This document shows positions 28,401 through 38,907 of a stretch of 64,000 nt of DNA, one piece after another. Each line of letters begins with the position of its first letter. Position 1 is the first letter of the stretch. The position numbers were made by a program, and so were the translations under genes. The DNA is from Yersinia rochesterensis (GTDB lineage Bacteria; Pseudomonadota; Gammaproteobacteria; Enterobacterales; Enterobacteriaceae). Under the pieces are notes generated by a model. That model saw only the letters and a program-made list of their open reading frames with translations, did not search any database and was not told the origin of the DNA. The DNA lies in contig NZ_CP032482.1 of the NCBI RefSeq assembly GCF_003600645.1, positions 1,364,001 to 1,428,000 on the forward strand. Reading direction: 5' to 3'.

Positions 28401-29153
28401 TTAGATGATGTCAATTTCTGCAACGGAGGGGTAAACATAGCTTGGGCGGAATGGCATCGCTTCAATATCCGTTAATGTCGAGACACCGGATAGCACCAAA
28501 ATAGTCTCAAGACCCGCCTGGAAGCCCGCCAAAATATCAGTACGCAGGTTATCCCCCACAATGACGGTGCTTTCTGAATGCGCCTGCATTTTATTCAGTG
28601 CAGCACGGATAATCCATGGGCTAGGTTTGCCGACATAAAATGGCTTACGGCCAGAAATTTTCTCGATAGGTGCACACAATGCGCCACAGGCCGGTGAAAA
28701 ACCGTGACCATGGCTATCGGGGTTGGTGGCAATAAAACGCGCCCCATTGGCGACGAAATAGGCCGCTTTATGCATCATATCCCAGTTGTATGAGCGGGTT
28801 TCACCCACAATCACAAAATCAGGATTGATATCAGTAATGGTAAAACCTGCTTTATACAATTCGTGAACTAATGCGCCTTCACCCACCACATAGGCTTTTT
28901 TACCATCTTGACGGCGCAGAAAATCGGCCGTTGCCATTGCTGAGGTATAAAAAGCACTTTCCGGCACTTCCAGCCCCGCAGAATGAAAACGGTTAGCCAG
29001 ATCCTGAGCCGTTTGTGAGGGATAGTTGGTCAAAATAACCAGCGGCATTCCGGCTTCTTGAATTCGGGCCAGAAATACATCAGCACCGGGTACTGGGTGA
29101 TTATCATGCAACAACACACCATCGATATCGCAAATAACGCTTTTAATTGTCAT
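28401..29153 (-). CDS. nagD: Ribonucleotide monophosphatase NagD (UmpH)
   Basis: A 250-residue HAD-superfamily phosphatase, same length as E. coli NagD, which prefers UMP and other nucleoside monophosphates. Motif I is CDIDGVLLHDN (Asp9, Asp11), motif II is LTNYPSQT, and motif IV is IVGDNLRTDILAG. It closes the nagBACD operon, 90 bp after nagC. Confidence 0.96.
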   Translation of the reverse strand: MTIKSVICDIDGVLLHDNHPVPGADVFLARIQEAGMPLVILTNYPSQTAQDLANRFHSAGLEVPESAFYTSAMATADFLRRQDGKKAYVVGEGALVHELYKAGFTITDINPDFVIVGETRSYNWDMMHKAAYFVANGARFIATNPDSHGHGFSPACGALCAPIEKISGRKPFYVGKPSPWIIRAALNKMQAHSESTVIVGDNLRTDILAGFQAGLETILVLSGVSTLTDIEAMPFRPSYVYPSVAEIDII

Positions 29154-29243
29154 TGTTTAAATTACTCTTTTAGCCGCAGCAATGAGCCACTATAACATGG
29201 CCGATGGTGAAGTTGACCCTGCCAAAGTCTTATCTATAAGGGA

Positions 29244-30464
29244 TTAATTTTCTAACAAGCGTTGCAGTAATACGCCGTTCAACATGGCGCGCTTGGCCAA
29301 GGCAAAAGCCCCAATGGCTGATTGATGGTCAAGCTGAGAAGTGACCACGGGGAGATTTTGGCGGAAGTTTTTCAGCACTTGTGTATTTATGCAACCTTGA
29401 ATGGCGGGGAGCAGGATTTTATGGGCTTCAATAATTTCCCCGGCAATCACGACTTTTTGCGGGTTAAACAAGTTGATCGCAATGGAGATGGCTTTCCCCA
29501 AGTAGCGGCCGACGTGTTCAATCACCTCACTTGCCAGCAAATCGCCTTTGTTCGCGGCCTTGCAGATGGCACTAATATGGCAATCATCCAAGGTTAACTT
29601 GCTCGGATAGCCCTGCGTGAGCAAGTGGCGTACGCGGTTTTCAATAGCCGCATTAGATGCCACGGTTTCCAGGCAACCAAAATTACCGCAATAGCAGCGC
29701 TCGCCAAGGGGATCAATTTGAATATGGCCTATCTCACCTACGTTGCCATTGCTGCCTAAAAATATTTGGCTGTTAACAATGATACCGGCGCCAGTACCGC
29801 GGTGCAGACGAACCAAAATGGAGTCTTCGCAGTCACGGGTTGCACCAAAATAGTGCTCAGCCAGTGCCAAACTACGAATATCGTGGCCGACGAAGCTGGC
29901 GACATTAAACCGATTTTGCAGATTTTCGACTAACGGCCAGTTGCTAATATTGATATGTGGCATATAGCGCACGATACCTTTGCTCGGCTCAACTAATCCG
30001 GGGAGAATGACGGCGATGGCGATCAGTTCACGTAATTTGCGCTGATAAGCTTCAATAAACTGACTGATTATATTAAATAATGCGTGTTCGAGAGTTTCTT
30101 GTGTGCGCTCAGGTAGGGGATAGTGCTCTTCACCCAGCGACTTACCGCTCATATCAAACAGTGTGATAGTGGCATCATGGCGGCCCAAACGGACAGCGAT
30201 GGTATGGAATTGGCGATTTTCGGTCACGATAGAAATCGCCCGGCGACCACCGGTGGAGGCTTGCTGATCGACTTCTTTGATCAGCCCGCGCTCCAACAGT
30301 TGACGAGTAATTTTGGTGACACTGGCGGGAGCTAGCTGGCTGAGATCGGCAATTTGAATGCGCGAAATCGGGCCTTGCTGATCAATAAGCCGATAAACAA
30401 CGGCGCCATTGAGTTGTTTCACAAGATCCACATTACCAATTTGTGACTGTACGCCGGTGCTCAT
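29244..30464 (-). CDS. nagC: N-acetylglucosamine repressor NagC
   Basis: A 406-residue ROK-family repressor that is released from DNA by GlcNAc-6-phosphate and controls the nag and chitosugar genes. The N-terminal winged helix is seen at about residues 18-75 (GPISRIQIADLSQLAPASVTKI). The ROK domain has HRGTGAGIIVN and the zinc motif CYCGNFGCLE. I chose the ATG at 30464, giving the E. coli length of 406; a TTG one codon upstream is possible. It lies 16 bp after nagA, so repressor and enzymes are made together. Confidence 0.97.
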   Translation of the reverse strand: MSTGVQSQIGNVDLVKQLNGAVVYRLIDQQGPISRIQIADLSQLAPASVTKITRQLLERGLIKEVDQQASTGGRRAISIVTENRQFHTIAVRLGRHDATITLFDMSGKSLGEEHYPLPERTQETLEHALFNIISQFIEAYQRKLRELIAIAVILPGLVEPSKGIVRYMPHINISNWPLVENLQNRFNVASFVGHDIRSLALAEHYFGATRDCEDSILVRLHRGTGAGIIVNSQIFLGSNGNVGEIGHIQIDPLGERCYCGNFGCLETVASNAAIENRVRHLLTQGYPSKLTLDDCHISAICKAANKGDLLASEVIEHVGRYLGKAISIAINLFNPQKVVIAGEIIEAHKILLPAIQGCINTQVLKNFRQNLPVVTSQLDHQSAIGAFALAKRAMLNGVLLQRLLEN

Positions 30465-30480
30465 CAATAAAATTACTCGC

Positions 30481-31632
30481 TTATTTTAAAACCTCGTTGC
30501 CGTTAACGATGGTTTTAGTGATTTTATAATCGCGGGTAAAGGCAGTCAGGTTGGCCACTTTGCCAGCTTCAATACTCCCTAACTGCTTATCCACGCCAAT
30601 CGCGCGGGCCGCATAAAGTGTCGCCATGCGCAATGCTTCGTCCAGTGCAATGCCAACATGCTCAACACTATTTTGTACCGCTTCTATCATGGTCAGTGCT
30701 GAACCGCTTAGTGTGCCATTCTCATCCACACATAAACCATTGCGATAGTATATTGTTTTACCAGCAAAAATAAATTGATCAATTTCAGCACCCGCGCCAG
30801 CCGGAGCAGTTGCATCAGTGACCAGCACCAACTTTTCGCCTTTCAGCTTCTTCGCATTACGAATGTTGGCCCAATCTACATGTAACCCATCAGCAATGAC
30901 GCCAGTGTACACTTCTGGCGTGTCGAAAATTGCCCCAATAAGGCCCGGTTCGCGCCCAGAGATGTAAGGCATTGCATTATAAAGATGCGTGGCAAAGCGG
31001 ATACCGGCGGCAAAACCTTGACGAGCTTGCGGATATGTCGCATTTGAATGACCGGCAGAAACCAAAATACCGGCTTCTGTCAGCTGACGAATATATTTGG
31101 TGTCAACCATTTCTGGAGCCAAAGTCACTTTGGTAATGACATCAGCATTGGCACACAGATAATCAATCATTTCAGCGCTAGGTTTACGGATAAACGCCGG
31201 GTTATGAGTGCCTTTTTTCTGTGGGCTAATATAAGGCCCCTCCAGATGCAGGCCTAAAGCCTGATGCTGGTTTTTTTGCAGATATGCACGCATGACATCA
31301 ATGCCGTGCTTCATATATTCATCACTGCAAGTAATCAGTGTTGGCAGGAAGCTGGTGCATCCTGACTTTTCATTCGCGCGCTGCATGATTTCCAGCGTCT
31401 TTTCGGAGATGGCCTCAAGCGAATCATTGAATTGCACACCACCACAGCCATTAAGCTGAACATCAATAAAACCGGGGGCCAGAATGGCACCACCTAAGTC
31501 GCGTACCTCAATGCCAGCCGGAAGTTCACCGGCAGGACAGATACGTTCGATCAATCCGTTAGCCACGACAACAGCGTGATTATCCAGTACTTCATGGCTG
31601 GTATAAATACGGCCGTGAGTTAAAGCGTACAT
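30481..31632 (-). CDS. nagA: N-acetylglucosamine-6-phosphate deacetylase
   Basis: A 383-residue amidohydrolase that converts GlcNAc-6-P to glucosamine-6-P and acetate. The metal-site motifs are [13 protein letters not shown] (near residue 53), [18 protein letters not shown] (Glu ligand, about residue 130), SAGHSNAT and THLYNAM (His ligands), and VTDATAPAG (catalytic Asp). It lies 19 bp after nagB and 13-16 bp before nagC. Confidence 0.97.
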   Translation of the reverse strand: MYALTHGRIYTSHEVLDNHAVVVANGLIERICPAGELPAGIEVRDLGGAILAPGFIDVQLNGCGGVQFNDSLEAISEKTLEIMQRANEKSGCTSFLPTLITCSDEYMKHGIDVMRAYLQKNQHQALGLHLEGPYISPQKKGTHNPAFIRKPSAEMIDYLCANADVITKVTLAPEMVDTKYIRQLTEAGILVSAGHSNATYPQARQGFAAGIRFATHLYNAMPYISGREPGLIGAIFDTPEVYTGVIADGLHVDWANIRNAKKLKGEKLVLVTDATAPAGAGAEIDQFIFAGKTIYYRNGLCVDENGTLSGSALTMIEAVQNSVEHVGIALDEALRMATLYAARAIGVDKQLGSIEAGKVANLTAFTRDYKITKTIVNGNEVLK

Positions 31633-31651
31633 CTTAGCCCCCTAATAATTT

Positions 31652-32452
31652 TTACAGATTCTTGATGTTTTCAGCTTCTAACTCACTGAAATATTTTACA
31701 GTTTTAACCTTCAATTCCATCGTCGATGGTTCATCGCACACCACGATGGCTTTAGCATGCAGTTGCAGGCAACTGATGGTCCACATGTGGTTGATGCTGC
31801 CTTCGACTGCGGCTTGCAAGGCTTGCGCTTTACCGCGACCGGTCACCAGAATCATCACTTCTTCAGCATCTAACAATGTGCCTACACCGACGGTAAGTGC
31901 ATATTTCGGCACGAGGTTTGCATCACCACCAAAGAAGCGTGAGTTCGCGATGCGAGTTTCTTCGGTCAGGGTTTTGATGCGGGTGCGAGAGGCTAAAGAA
32001 GAGGCCGGTTCATTAAAGGCAATGTGGCCATCAACACCCACGCCACCCATGAACAGGTTAATTTTGCCGTAAGACTTCATTTTTTCTTCGTAACGACGAC
32101 ATTCTTCATCGATATCAGGCGCGTTACCATTCAGCAGATTGATATTTTCAGCAGGGATATCGACATGATCAAAGAAGTTTGTGTGCATGAAGGTGTAGTA
32201 GCTTTCTGGGTGCGCTTGCGGCAACCCAACATATTCATCCATGTTGAAAGTGACCACATTCTTGAAGCTAACTTCGCCTGCTTTATACAGCGCAACCAAG
32301 TGCTTATACGCTTCCATCGGTGTGCCGCCAGTGGGCAGACCCAGTACAAATGGACGCTCGGCGGTTGGTTTAAATGCATTGATGCGGTTAACGATATAAC
32401 GTGCGGCCCATTTACCAACTTCTGTGGTGTTTTTCAGTGGGATAAGTCTCAT
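31652..32452 (-). CDS. nagB: Glucosamine-6-phosphate deaminase
   Basis: A 266-residue cytoplasmic enzyme, same length as E. coli NagB, converting glucosamine-6-P to fructose-6-P and ammonia. The catalytic base motif is [16 protein letters not shown] (Asp72) and the ring-opening site is [17 protein letters not shown] (Asp141, His143, Glu148). The E. coli enzyme is activated by GlcNAc-6-P. First gene of nagBACD, transcribed away from nagE across a shared NagC/CRP control region. Confidence 0.98.
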   Translation of the reverse strand: MRLIPLKNTTEVGKWAARYIVNRINAFKPTAERPFVLGLPTGGTPMEAYKHLVALYKAGEVSFKNVVTFNMDEYVGLPQAHPESYYTFMHTNFFDHVDIPAENINLLNGNAPDIDEECRRYEEKMKSYGKINLFMGGVGVDGHIAFNEPASSLASRTRIKTLTEETRIANSRFFGGDANLVPKYALTVGVGTLLDAEEVMILVTGRGKAQALQAAVEGSINHMWTISCLQLHAKAIVVCDEPSTMELKVKTVKYFSELEAENIKNL

Positions 32453-32558
32453 CTTGCACCTCTTTGATTACTAATAGTGGCTATACTCTACGCGGATTGA
32501 ATCATTCAGATAAGCGTAACTCAGATTTTGACTCATGCGCTGGTACAATGCTTCGTTC

Positions 32559-32577
32559 ATTTTTCGAATGATAAAAT
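32559..32577. promoter_or_regulatory. NagC operator, nagB side
   Basis: ATTTTTCGAATGATAAAAT has the ATTTT-N9-AAAAT form of NagC boxes. Its centre is about 95 bp from the second box, nine helical turns, compatible with repression by looping as in E. coli. Confidence 0.7.
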
Positions 32578-32624
32578 AAGTTTTGTGTCATGGCTAGTGC
32601 ATTGGTGCTTTTTGACTGGTTTTT

Positions 32625-32640
32625 GGTGACATTTATCACA
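32625..32640. promoter_or_regulatory. CRP-binding site between nagB and nagE
   Basis: GGTGACATTTATCACA matches the CRP consensus TGTGA-N6-TCACA at nine of ten informative positions. It lies between the two NagC boxes, as in the E. coli nagBE regulatory region. Confidence 0.8.
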
Positions 32641-32652
32641 AAATAGGGGGTT

Positions 32653-32674
32653 TTAATTTGCGTTACGAAATAAA
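32653..32674. promoter_or_regulatory. NagC operator, nagE side
   Basis: TTAATTTGCGTTACGAAATAAA has imperfect dyad symmetry centred at about 32663.5 with TTT/AAA arms, resembling NagC boxes. It is weaker than the nagB-side box. Confidence 0.6.
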
Positions 32675-32805
32675 TTTTTTACACTCCGCAATGAGTAATA
32701 CGTGCCGTGAATAAATAGAAAGTGTGCCATGCGTTTTTCTAAAAGGTAGTGAGTCAAATAAATAAACTACTTAAAGGGTCCGATATCGGACGAATAGGGG
32801 GAAAG

Positions 32806-34839
32806 GTGAATATTCTTAGTTACTTGCAAAAAGTGGGTCGGGCTCTGATGGTCCCAGTGGCCACACTGCCTGCAGCCGCGATACTGATGGGTGTGGGCTA
32901 CTGGATAGACCCGGTCAGCTGGGGTGGTGATAATGCGCTAGCGGCATTGTTTATCAAGTCCGGTGCCGCCATCATCGATAATATGTCCGTGCTGTTTGCC
33001 ATTGGTGTGGCTTATGGTATGTCAAAAGATAAAGACGGTGCTGCTGCACTGACCGGCTTTGTAGGCTTCCTGGTATTGACGACTCTGTGTTCGCCAGCCG
33101 CGGTTTCGATGATTCAAAAGATTCCGGTTGATCAGGTTCCTGCTGCTTTCGGCAAAATCAACAACCAGTTCGTGGGTATCCTGGTGGGTATCATCTCAGC
33201 TGAGTTGTACAACCGCTTCAGCAGCGTTGAATTGCCAAAAGCACTCTCTTTCTTCAGCGGTCGCCGTCTGGTTCCGATTCTGACGTCTTTCCTGATGATC
33301 GTGGTTGCCTTCATTCTGATGTACGTTTGGCCACTGATTTATAACGCATTGGTGACTTTCGGCGAATACATCAAAGATATGGGTTCTGTGGGCGCGGGTA
33401 TCTATGCTTTCTTCAACCGCTTGCTTATCCCTGTCGGTCTGCATCATGCCCTGAACTCTGTGTTCTGGTTTGACGTTGCTGGTATTAACGATATTCCTAA
33501 CTTCCTGGGTGGCCAACAGTCCATCGATAGTGGTAAAGCTGTTGTCGGTATCACTGGTCGTTATCAGGCTGGTTTCTTCCCAATCATGATGTTTGGTTTA
33601 CCGGGTGCTGCGCTGGCGATTTATCACTGTGCCCGTCCGGAAAACAGAGCGAAAGTGGCGGGTATCATGTTGGCGGGGGCATTTGCTGCCTTCTTCACCG
33701 GTATCACTGAGCCGCTTGAATTCTCCTTCATGTTCGTGGCTCCAGTGTTGTACTTCATCCACGCCGTGCTGACCGGTATTTCTGTGTTCATTGCAGCCAG
33801 TATGCACTGGATTGCAGGTTTTGGTTTCAGCGCCGGTCTGGTGGATATGGTGTTGTCTTCGCGTAACCCGCTGGCGACACATTGGTACATGTTGATCCCG
33901 CAAGGTCTGGTGTTCTTCGCTATTTACTACGTGGTATTCCGTTTCACCATCAAGAAATTCAACTTGCTGACTCCAGGCCGTGAACTGGCTGTTGAAGGCA
34001 GTGAAGAAGATGGTTATGACGTCAATGTTGATAAGACACCTGAAGTTAACGAAAGCGAAATTAATGGCTTAGCGCGTCGTTACATTAGTGCCATTGGCGG
34101 TTCAGATAACCTGACAGGTATTGATGCTTGCATCACCCGTCTGCGTTTGAACGTGAAAGATTCTGCATTGGTCAATGACAGTGTCGCCAAGCGTTTAGGC
34201 GCTTCAGGTGTTATTCGTCTGAACAAACAAAGTGTGCAAGTGATTGTGGGGACCCGTGCGGAACTGATTGCTTCGGCAATGCGTACGGTATTGGCTGGTG
34301 GCCCGGTTCCTGCGGCAAGTAGCTCCGCTGCTCCTGCTGCGGCCAAGCCTCAGGCGGTCATTAACACCACGAAAACAGCTTCCCTGATATTGGTTTCTCC
34401 AATTACTGGTGATGTTGTTGCTTTGGAAGAAGTTCCTGACGAAGCCTTTGCCAGCAAAGCGGTAGGTGAGGGTATTGCTATTCGTCCGACGGATAAAATA
34501 GTGGTTTCTCCGGCGAACGGCACCATCGTAAAAATCTTCAATACTAACCATGCCTTCTGCCTGGAAACTGAAACCGGCGCTGAAATTGTGGTTCATATCG
34601 GGATTGATACGGTGAAACTGAACGGCCAGGGCTTTGCACGTCTGGTTGAAGAAGGTGCCACTGTGGTTGCTGGGCAACCGGTATTGGAGCTGGACTTGGC
34701 TTATCTGAATGCTAATGCGCGCTCAATGATTAGCCCAGTTGTCGTCAGTAATATTGATGATTATGCCGGTATCTCGGTATTGGCAGGGGGTTCTGTGGTT
34801 GCCGGCCAAAGCCAGTTGTTTGAGATCCAAGGCAAATAA
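32806..34839 (+). CDS. nagE: PTS N-acetylglucosamine transporter, EIICBA
   Basis: A 677-residue three-domain permease that imports and phosphorylates N-acetylglucosamine. The membrane IIC domain covers about residues 1-390. The IIB domain carries the phospho-Cys in GIDACITRLRL (about residue 440), and the IIA domain carries the phospho-His in IVVHIGIDTVKL (about residue 605). An Ala/Pro linker precedes IIA. I chose the GTG at 32806 with AGGGGGAAAG just upstream, because it gives MNILSYLQKVGRAL, which aligns with E. coli MNILGFFQRLGRAL. A GTG at 32749 would add 19 residues. The 3' end is a 21-bp tandem duplication. Confidence 0.96.
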   Translation: MNILSYLQKVGRALMVPVATLPAAAILMGVGYWIDPVSWGGDNALAALFIKSGAAIIDNMSVLFAIGVAYGMSKDKDGAAALTGFVGFLVLTTLCSPAAVSMIQKIPVDQVPAAFGKINNQFVGILVGIISAELYNRFSSVELPKALSFFSGRRLVPILTSFLMIVVAFILMYVWPLIYNALVTFGEYIKDMGSVGAGIYAFFNRLLIPVGLHHALNSVFWFDVAGINDIPNFLGGQQSIDSGKAVVGITGRYQAGFFPIMMFGLPGAALAIYHCARPENRAKVAGIMLAGAFAAFFTGITEPLEFSFMFVAPVLYFIHAVLTGISVFIAASMHWIAGFGFSAGLVDMVLSSRNPLATHWYMLIPQGLVFFAIYYVVFRFTIKKFNLLTPGRELAVEGSEEDGYDVNVDKTPEVNESEINGLARRYISAIGGSDNLTGIDACITRLRLNVKDSALVNDSVAKRLGASGVIRLNKQSVQVIVGTRAELIASAMRTVLAGGPVPAASSSAAPAAAKPQAVINTTKTASLILVSPITGDVVALEEVPDEAFASKAVGEGIAIRPTDKIVVSPANGTIVKIFNTNHAFCLETETGAEIVVHIGIDTVKLNGQGFARLVEEGATVVAGQPVLELDLAYLNANARSMISPVVVSNIDDYAGISVLAGGSVVAGQSQLFEIQGK

Positions 34840-34861
34840 CTTGAGATCCAAGGTAAATAAT
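34820..34861 (+). repeat. 21-bp tandem duplication spanning the nagE stop
   Basis: TTGAGATCCAAGGCAAATAAC is followed at once by TTGAGATCCAAGGTAAATAAT. The duplication keeps frame, so a second copy of EIQGK and a second TAA lie right after the real stop. Confidence 0.9.
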
Positions 34862-34929
34862 GAGTTTAAGATTCGCAGTGAAAAAGTGCTGATGTACTGA
34901 GTCACTGGCCTGAGTTTTAATCAAAGCAG

Positions 34930-34962
34930 CGGGAAGAGAGCGATCTCTTCCCGTTTTTTTGT
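34930..34962 (+). terminator. nagE terminator
   Basis: CGGGAAGAGA / TCTCTTCCCG form a 10-bp stem with loop GCGA, followed by a T-run (34954-34960). It is a strong intrinsic terminator 90 bp after the nagE stop. Confidence 0.93.
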
Positions 34963-35009
34963 TTTATTTCCTGTAACAAACGGTTGTTTCCAAGTCGGGC
35001 TTGTTGGAT

Positions 35010-35136
35010 TATACCTGTCATCTTTCAAGTTGCAGGTGTGTTGGCTGCTCTCATTCACCCGAATCACTTACTTGTGTAAGCTCATCGGGACTCTCTCGTT
35101 TGCCGCCTTCCTGCATGCTTGAAATCTATTAGGTAA
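35010..35136. repeat. ERIC (IRU) element D, 127 bp
   Basis: Runs from TATACCTGTCATCTTTCAAG to TCTATTAGGTAA with core CACTTACTTGTGTAAGCTC. It ends 43 bp before the glnS start and so occupies most of the nagE-glnS gap, where the glnS promoter should be. Confidence 0.88.
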
Positions 35137-35179
35137 ATATGCGGTTATATTTGTTGCGTTTGCATTGAGGAATAGAACA

Positions 35180-36847
35180 ATGAGTGAGGCAGAAGCCCGC
35201 CCGAGTAATTTTATCCGTCAGATCATTGACGAAGATTTAGCCAGCGGCAAACACACGTCGGTTCATACCCGCTTTCCGCCTGAGCCAAACGGCTACTTGC
35301 ATATTGGTCATGCGAAGTCTATTTGCCTGAATTTTGGTATTGCACAAGACTATCAGGGCCAATGCAACCTGCGTTTTGATGACACCAACCCGGTGAAAGA
35401 AGATGTCGAGTTCGTCGAGTCGATTAAACGCGATGTCGAGTGGCTAGGCTTCACCTGGAGCGGTGATGTCCGTTACTCCTCAGACTATTTTGATCAATTG
35501 TTCCAGTACGCTGTAGAGCTGATTAACAAGGGCTTGGCGTATGTGGATGAACTGACTGCCGAGCAGATGCGCGAATATCGCGGCACGCTGACCGCACCGG
35601 GTAAAAATAGCCCTTATCGCGATCGCAGTGTGGAAGAAAACCTGGCACTGTTTGAGAAGATGCGTGCCGGTGGTTTTGCTGAAGGCACCGCTTGCTTGCG
35701 CGCTAAAATCGACATGGCCTCACCCTTTATGGTCATGCGTGATCCGGTGTTGTATCGCATTAAGTTTGCTGAGCATCACCAGTCAGGTAACAAGTGGTGC
35801 ATCTACCCGATGTATGACTTTACCCATTGTATTTCTGATGCGATCGAAGGAATTACCCATTCACTCTGTACTTTAGAGTTCCAGGATAACCGTCGCTTGT
35901 ATGATTGGGTGCTGGATAATATCTCCATTGAATGTCATCCGCGTCAGTATGAGTTTTCTCGCCTGAATCTCGAATACTCCATTATGTCGAAGCGTAAGCT
36001 GAACCAATTGGTGACCGAGAAAGTGGTAGAGGGTTGGGATGACCCCCGTATGCCGACCATCTCTGGCTTACGTCGTCGTGGCTACACCGCAGCATCAATC
36101 CGTGAATTCTGCCGCCGTATTGGTGTCACCAAGCAGGATAACAACGTTGAGATGATGGCGCTGGAATCCTGTATCCGTGATGATCTGAACGAAAATGCGC
36201 CACGGGCTATGGCCGTTCTTGACCCCATCAAGGTGGTTATCGAGAACCGTGCGCTAGGGGAAGAGTGGCTGACCATGCCAAATCACCCGAATAACCCGGA
36301 TATGGGCACCCGCCAGGTACCTTTCGACAGTGAGATTTATATTGATCGCGCTGATTTCCGTGAAGAAGCTAATAAGCAATACAAGCGCTTGGTTCTGGGT
36401 AAAGAAGTGCGCCTGCGTAATGCTTATGTGCTCAAAGCTGAGCGTGTTGAAAAAGACGCAGAAGGCAATGTCACGACACTTTATTGCAGCTATGACGCAG
36501 AGACTTTAAACAAAGACCCTGCTGATGGTCGTAAAGTGAAAGGTGTTATTCATTGGGTTTCAGTCAAGCATGCATTGCCAGCGGAAATCCGTTTATATGA
36601 CCGTTTGTTTAGTGTGCCAAACCCAGCGGCGGCGGAAGATTTCTTGTCCACCATCAACCCTGAGTCTTTGATTATCCGTCAGGGCTTTGTTGAACCAAGC
36701 TTGGCTGATGCGACGCCAGAAAGAACCTATCAGTTTGAAAGAGAAGGCTATTTCTGTGCGGATAGCCGTTATTCACGGCCAGAAGCCTTGGTGTTTAACC
36801 GCACTGTAGGTCTGCGTGATACTTGGGCTGCTAAGGTGACTAACTAA
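35180..36847 (+). CDS. glnS: Glutamine--tRNA ligase
   Basis: A 555-residue class I aminoacyl-tRNA synthetase. HIGH motif [16 protein letters not shown] (from about residue 32), KMSKS-like loop [10 protein letters not shown] (about residue 268). I chose the ATG at 35180 ([15 protein letters not shown]), which aligns with the E. coli start and has TTGAGGAAT upstream; a start at 35165 adds five residues. Its substrates include the Gln tRNAs encoded at 25509-25928. Confidence 0.98.
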   Translation: MSEAEARPSNFIRQIIDEDLASGKHTSVHTRFPPEPNGYLHIGHAKSICLNFGIAQDYQGQCNLRFDDTNPVKEDVEFVESIKRDVEWLGFTWSGDVRYSSDYFDQLFQYAVELINKGLAYVDELTAEQMREYRGTLTAPGKNSPYRDRSVEENLALFEKMRAGGFAEGTACLRAKIDMASPFMVMRDPVLYRIKFAEHHQSGNKWCIYPMYDFTHCISDAIEGITHSLCTLEFQDNRRLYDWVLDNISIECHPRQYEFSRLNLEYSIMSKRKLNQLVTEKVVEGWDDPRMPTISGLRRRGYTAASIREFCRRIGVTKQDNNVEMMALESCIRDDLNENAPRAMAVLDPIKVVIENRALGEEWLTMPNHPNNPDMGTRQVPFDSEIYIDRADFREEANKQYKRLVLGKEVRLRNAYVLKAERVEKDAEGNVTTLYCSYDAETLNKDPADGRKVKGVIHWVSVKHALPAEIRLYDRLFSVPNPAAAEDFLSTINPESLIIRQGFVEPSLADATPERTYQFEREGYFCADSRYSRPEALVFNRTVGLRDTWAAKVTN

Positions 36848-36872
36848 TCTAGTCCCCAGATTCACCTCAATT

Positions 36873-36898
36873 GGCGTGGCTTAGTCCACGCCTTTTTT
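36873..36898 (+). terminator. glnS terminator
   Basis: GGCGTGG / CCACGCC stem with a 6-base loop followed by six T residues, 26 bp after the glnS stop. Confidence 0.93.
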
Positions 36899-37481
36899 AT
36901 GCCCACCATAAGGTTATTGTTAGTTTTACTAAACACGACGCTCTCCTTTCAATTTCTTCTTTTTCCCCATCCTATTCTTTGGTCAATCTCGACTGATTGT
37001 ATTCTTTTCTCTCCTTTGAGTGGCTGTCTGTAAGTCTTTCTTAAATATTCGCTTTACGAATTAACTAAGTAAATAACACCATTTTAATCGGATAAATCTT
37101 ATGTTTTATTGGTTAAGCTGAAACCATTCAAGATGTCAATATAAGACGATTTTGCTTTATAAATATCCTCTTATTCATTGTTTTTTAAGCTTTTGTGAAC
37201 TATGTAATATTTTTTCACAGTTATGTGCTCATTGTCATACTTTGAATAATTAGCTCCTTTTTTGATTGATAATTCGCGTCGCGAAAAATAGTCTATCTTC
37301 CAGCAACAAGCTTCGTGAGTGTGTATTTCGACAGCGAAGTTTGTTTTTTATGAGCAACTGCTGGTGGAGGTTTCTTCCCAGCAAAACTTTACCCACTAGG
37401 GTTTTTTGAGGCTAAACCTGTGAGCTGTGGTGGACACAGGGACGGCACTTTAAATGTGATGTCAAAGAGGAATTTTTTCAT
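36899..37481 (+). promoter_or_regulatory. Long AT-rich chiP upstream region with a NagC-like dyad
   Basis: 583 bp without a gene. TTCGCGTCGCGAA (37273-37285) is a perfect dyad around one base, flanked as AATTCGCG...CGCGAAAAAT, like NagC operators. It lies about 200 bp before chiP. The untranslated leader ends in the ChiX target at 37461-37473. Promoter hexamers were not fixed with confidence. Confidence 0.5.
37461..37473 (+). promoter_or_regulatory. ChiX small-RNA target overlapping the chiP ribosome binding site
   Basis: GTCAAAGAGGAAT is the exact complement of AUUCCUCUUUGAC in ChiX (MicM) as I recall it, 13 bases. It includes the AGAGG Shine-Dalgarno of chiP. In E. coli and Salmonella ChiX pairs here to silence chiP. 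The chiX gene itself is not in this window. Confidence 0.8.
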
Positions 37482-38885
37482 ATGGTTACGCACGGTGCTA
37501 AACGTAAAACATTAGCGCTCGCAGTCGCGGGTGCATTGTTAGGAACGGGGTTTATGGCAGCCCCTGAAGCCAAGGCAGAAGGCTTTGTTGATGATTCATC
37601 ACTGACGGGTGGTATTTACTATTGGCAGCGTCAGCGTGACCGTAAGGATTTAACGCCGGGTAGCGCAGAGTATGGCAAGTATGTCGCTAACCTGCATCAC
37701 TCCACCTTTAACGCCAATCTCGATTTCTCATCCGGCTATGCCGCAGATATCTTCGGTATTGATTTAGCGGCTTTCGGCGCAGTTGAAATGACTAACAGCG
37801 GCCCAGCGGCCCCAAACGAAATTGGCTTCAGTGATGCCAAAACCCGTTGGGATGAAAAATGGACCGGCGATAAGAGTGGCGTCAGTATTTACAAAGCAGC
37901 AGCCAAATTTAAATTAGGTGATTTCTGGGCGCGTGGTGGTTATATCCAACCGACTGGCCAGACACTGTTAGCTCCACACTGGAGCTTTATGCCAGGCACC
38001 TATCGTGGTGCTGAAGGCGGCGCGAAATTTGATTTTGATACAGCGGGCGCACTGTCCATGTCTTACATGTGGACTGATGAATATAAAGCGCCTTGGTATC
38101 AGAATATGTACAACTTCCGTCAAGCTGATGGTAAGACCGGCATAAGTTACCTGCACTCAATTGGTGCCAAATACGACTTTAAAAACAAGCTGGTACTGGA
38201 AACCGCATTCGGTCAAGCCAAAGATTACATGGACCAATACTTTGCTAAAGCCTCTTATGCTTTCCCAGTTGCGGGTAATGATCTACGGACTTCTTATCAA
38301 TTCTACGGTGCGAAAGACAAAGTCGATGGCGGTTTCAAAGATGTTAATGACGTCTATGACGGCCTTGCCTGGCTGCAAGCATTGACTCTCGGCTATACCA
38401 CTGGGCCATTTGATTTACGCCTGGAGGGGACTTGGGCCAAAGCTGACGGTAACCAAGGCTATTTCCTGCAACGTATGACCCCAGGCTACGCAACCTCCAA
38501 TGGTCGCTTGGACGTGTGGTGGGATTCCCGCTCTGACTTCAACGCCAACGGCGAAAAAGCGCTGTTTGGTGGCGTGATGTATGACCTGAAAAACTGGAAT
38601 ATGGCCGGTTGGTCAGTCGGGACTTCTTATGCTTATGGTTGGGATGCCAAACCAAGCACCAATCCAATTTATGACCAGAATGTGCGTTTGAAAGAATCTG
38701 CATGGAACTTTGACGTGCTGTATACCCTGCAAGAAGGCCGGGCGAAAGGCACATTATTCAAACTGCATTACACCATGTATGACAACCACACCAATATCCC
38801 AAGCTATGGTGGCGGTTTCGGCAACGTATTCCAGGATGAAAAAGACGTCAAATTCATCGTGATCGCGCCATTTACTATCTTCTGA
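37482..38885 (+). CDS. chiP: Chitoporin ChiP (OprD-family outer membrane porin)
   Basis: A 467-residue outer membrane beta-barrel that lets chitosugars into the periplasm. The signal peptide runs to about residue 32 ([12 protein letters not shown]). The mature start [19 protein letters not shown] is the OprD-family opening, and the protein ends in the barrel-terminal phenylalanine (FTIF). It is closely similar to E. coli ChiP (YbfM), for example [18 protein letters not shown] segments. Followed by chiQ after 60 bp with a hairpin between. Expression should depend on NagC and ChiX. Confidence 0.96.
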   Translation: MVTHGAKRKTLALAVAGALLGTGFMAAPEAKAEGFVDDSSLTGGIYYWQRQRDRKDLTPGSAEYGKYVANLHHSTFNANLDFSSGYAADIFGIDLAAFGAVEMTNSGPAAPNEIGFSDAKTRWDEKWTGDKSGVSIYKAAAKFKLGDFWARGGYIQPTGQTLLAPHWSFMPGTYRGAEGGAKFDFDTAGALSMSYMWTDEYKAPWYQNMYNFRQADGKTGISYLHSIGAKYDFKNKLVLETAFGQAKDYMDQYFAKASYAFPVAGNDLRTSYQFYGAKDKVDGGFKDVNDVYDGLAWLQALTLGYTTGPFDLRLEGTWAKADGNQGYFLQRMTPGYATSNGRLDVWWDSRSDFNANGEKALFGGVMYDLKNWNMAGWSVGTSYAYGWDAKPSTNPIYDQNVRLKESAWNFDVLYTLQEGRAKGTLFKLHYTMYDNHTNIPSYGGGFGNVFQDEKDVKFIVIAPFTIF

Positions 38886-38907
38886 TTTTACCCCGTTTGA
38901 TTGCCAT

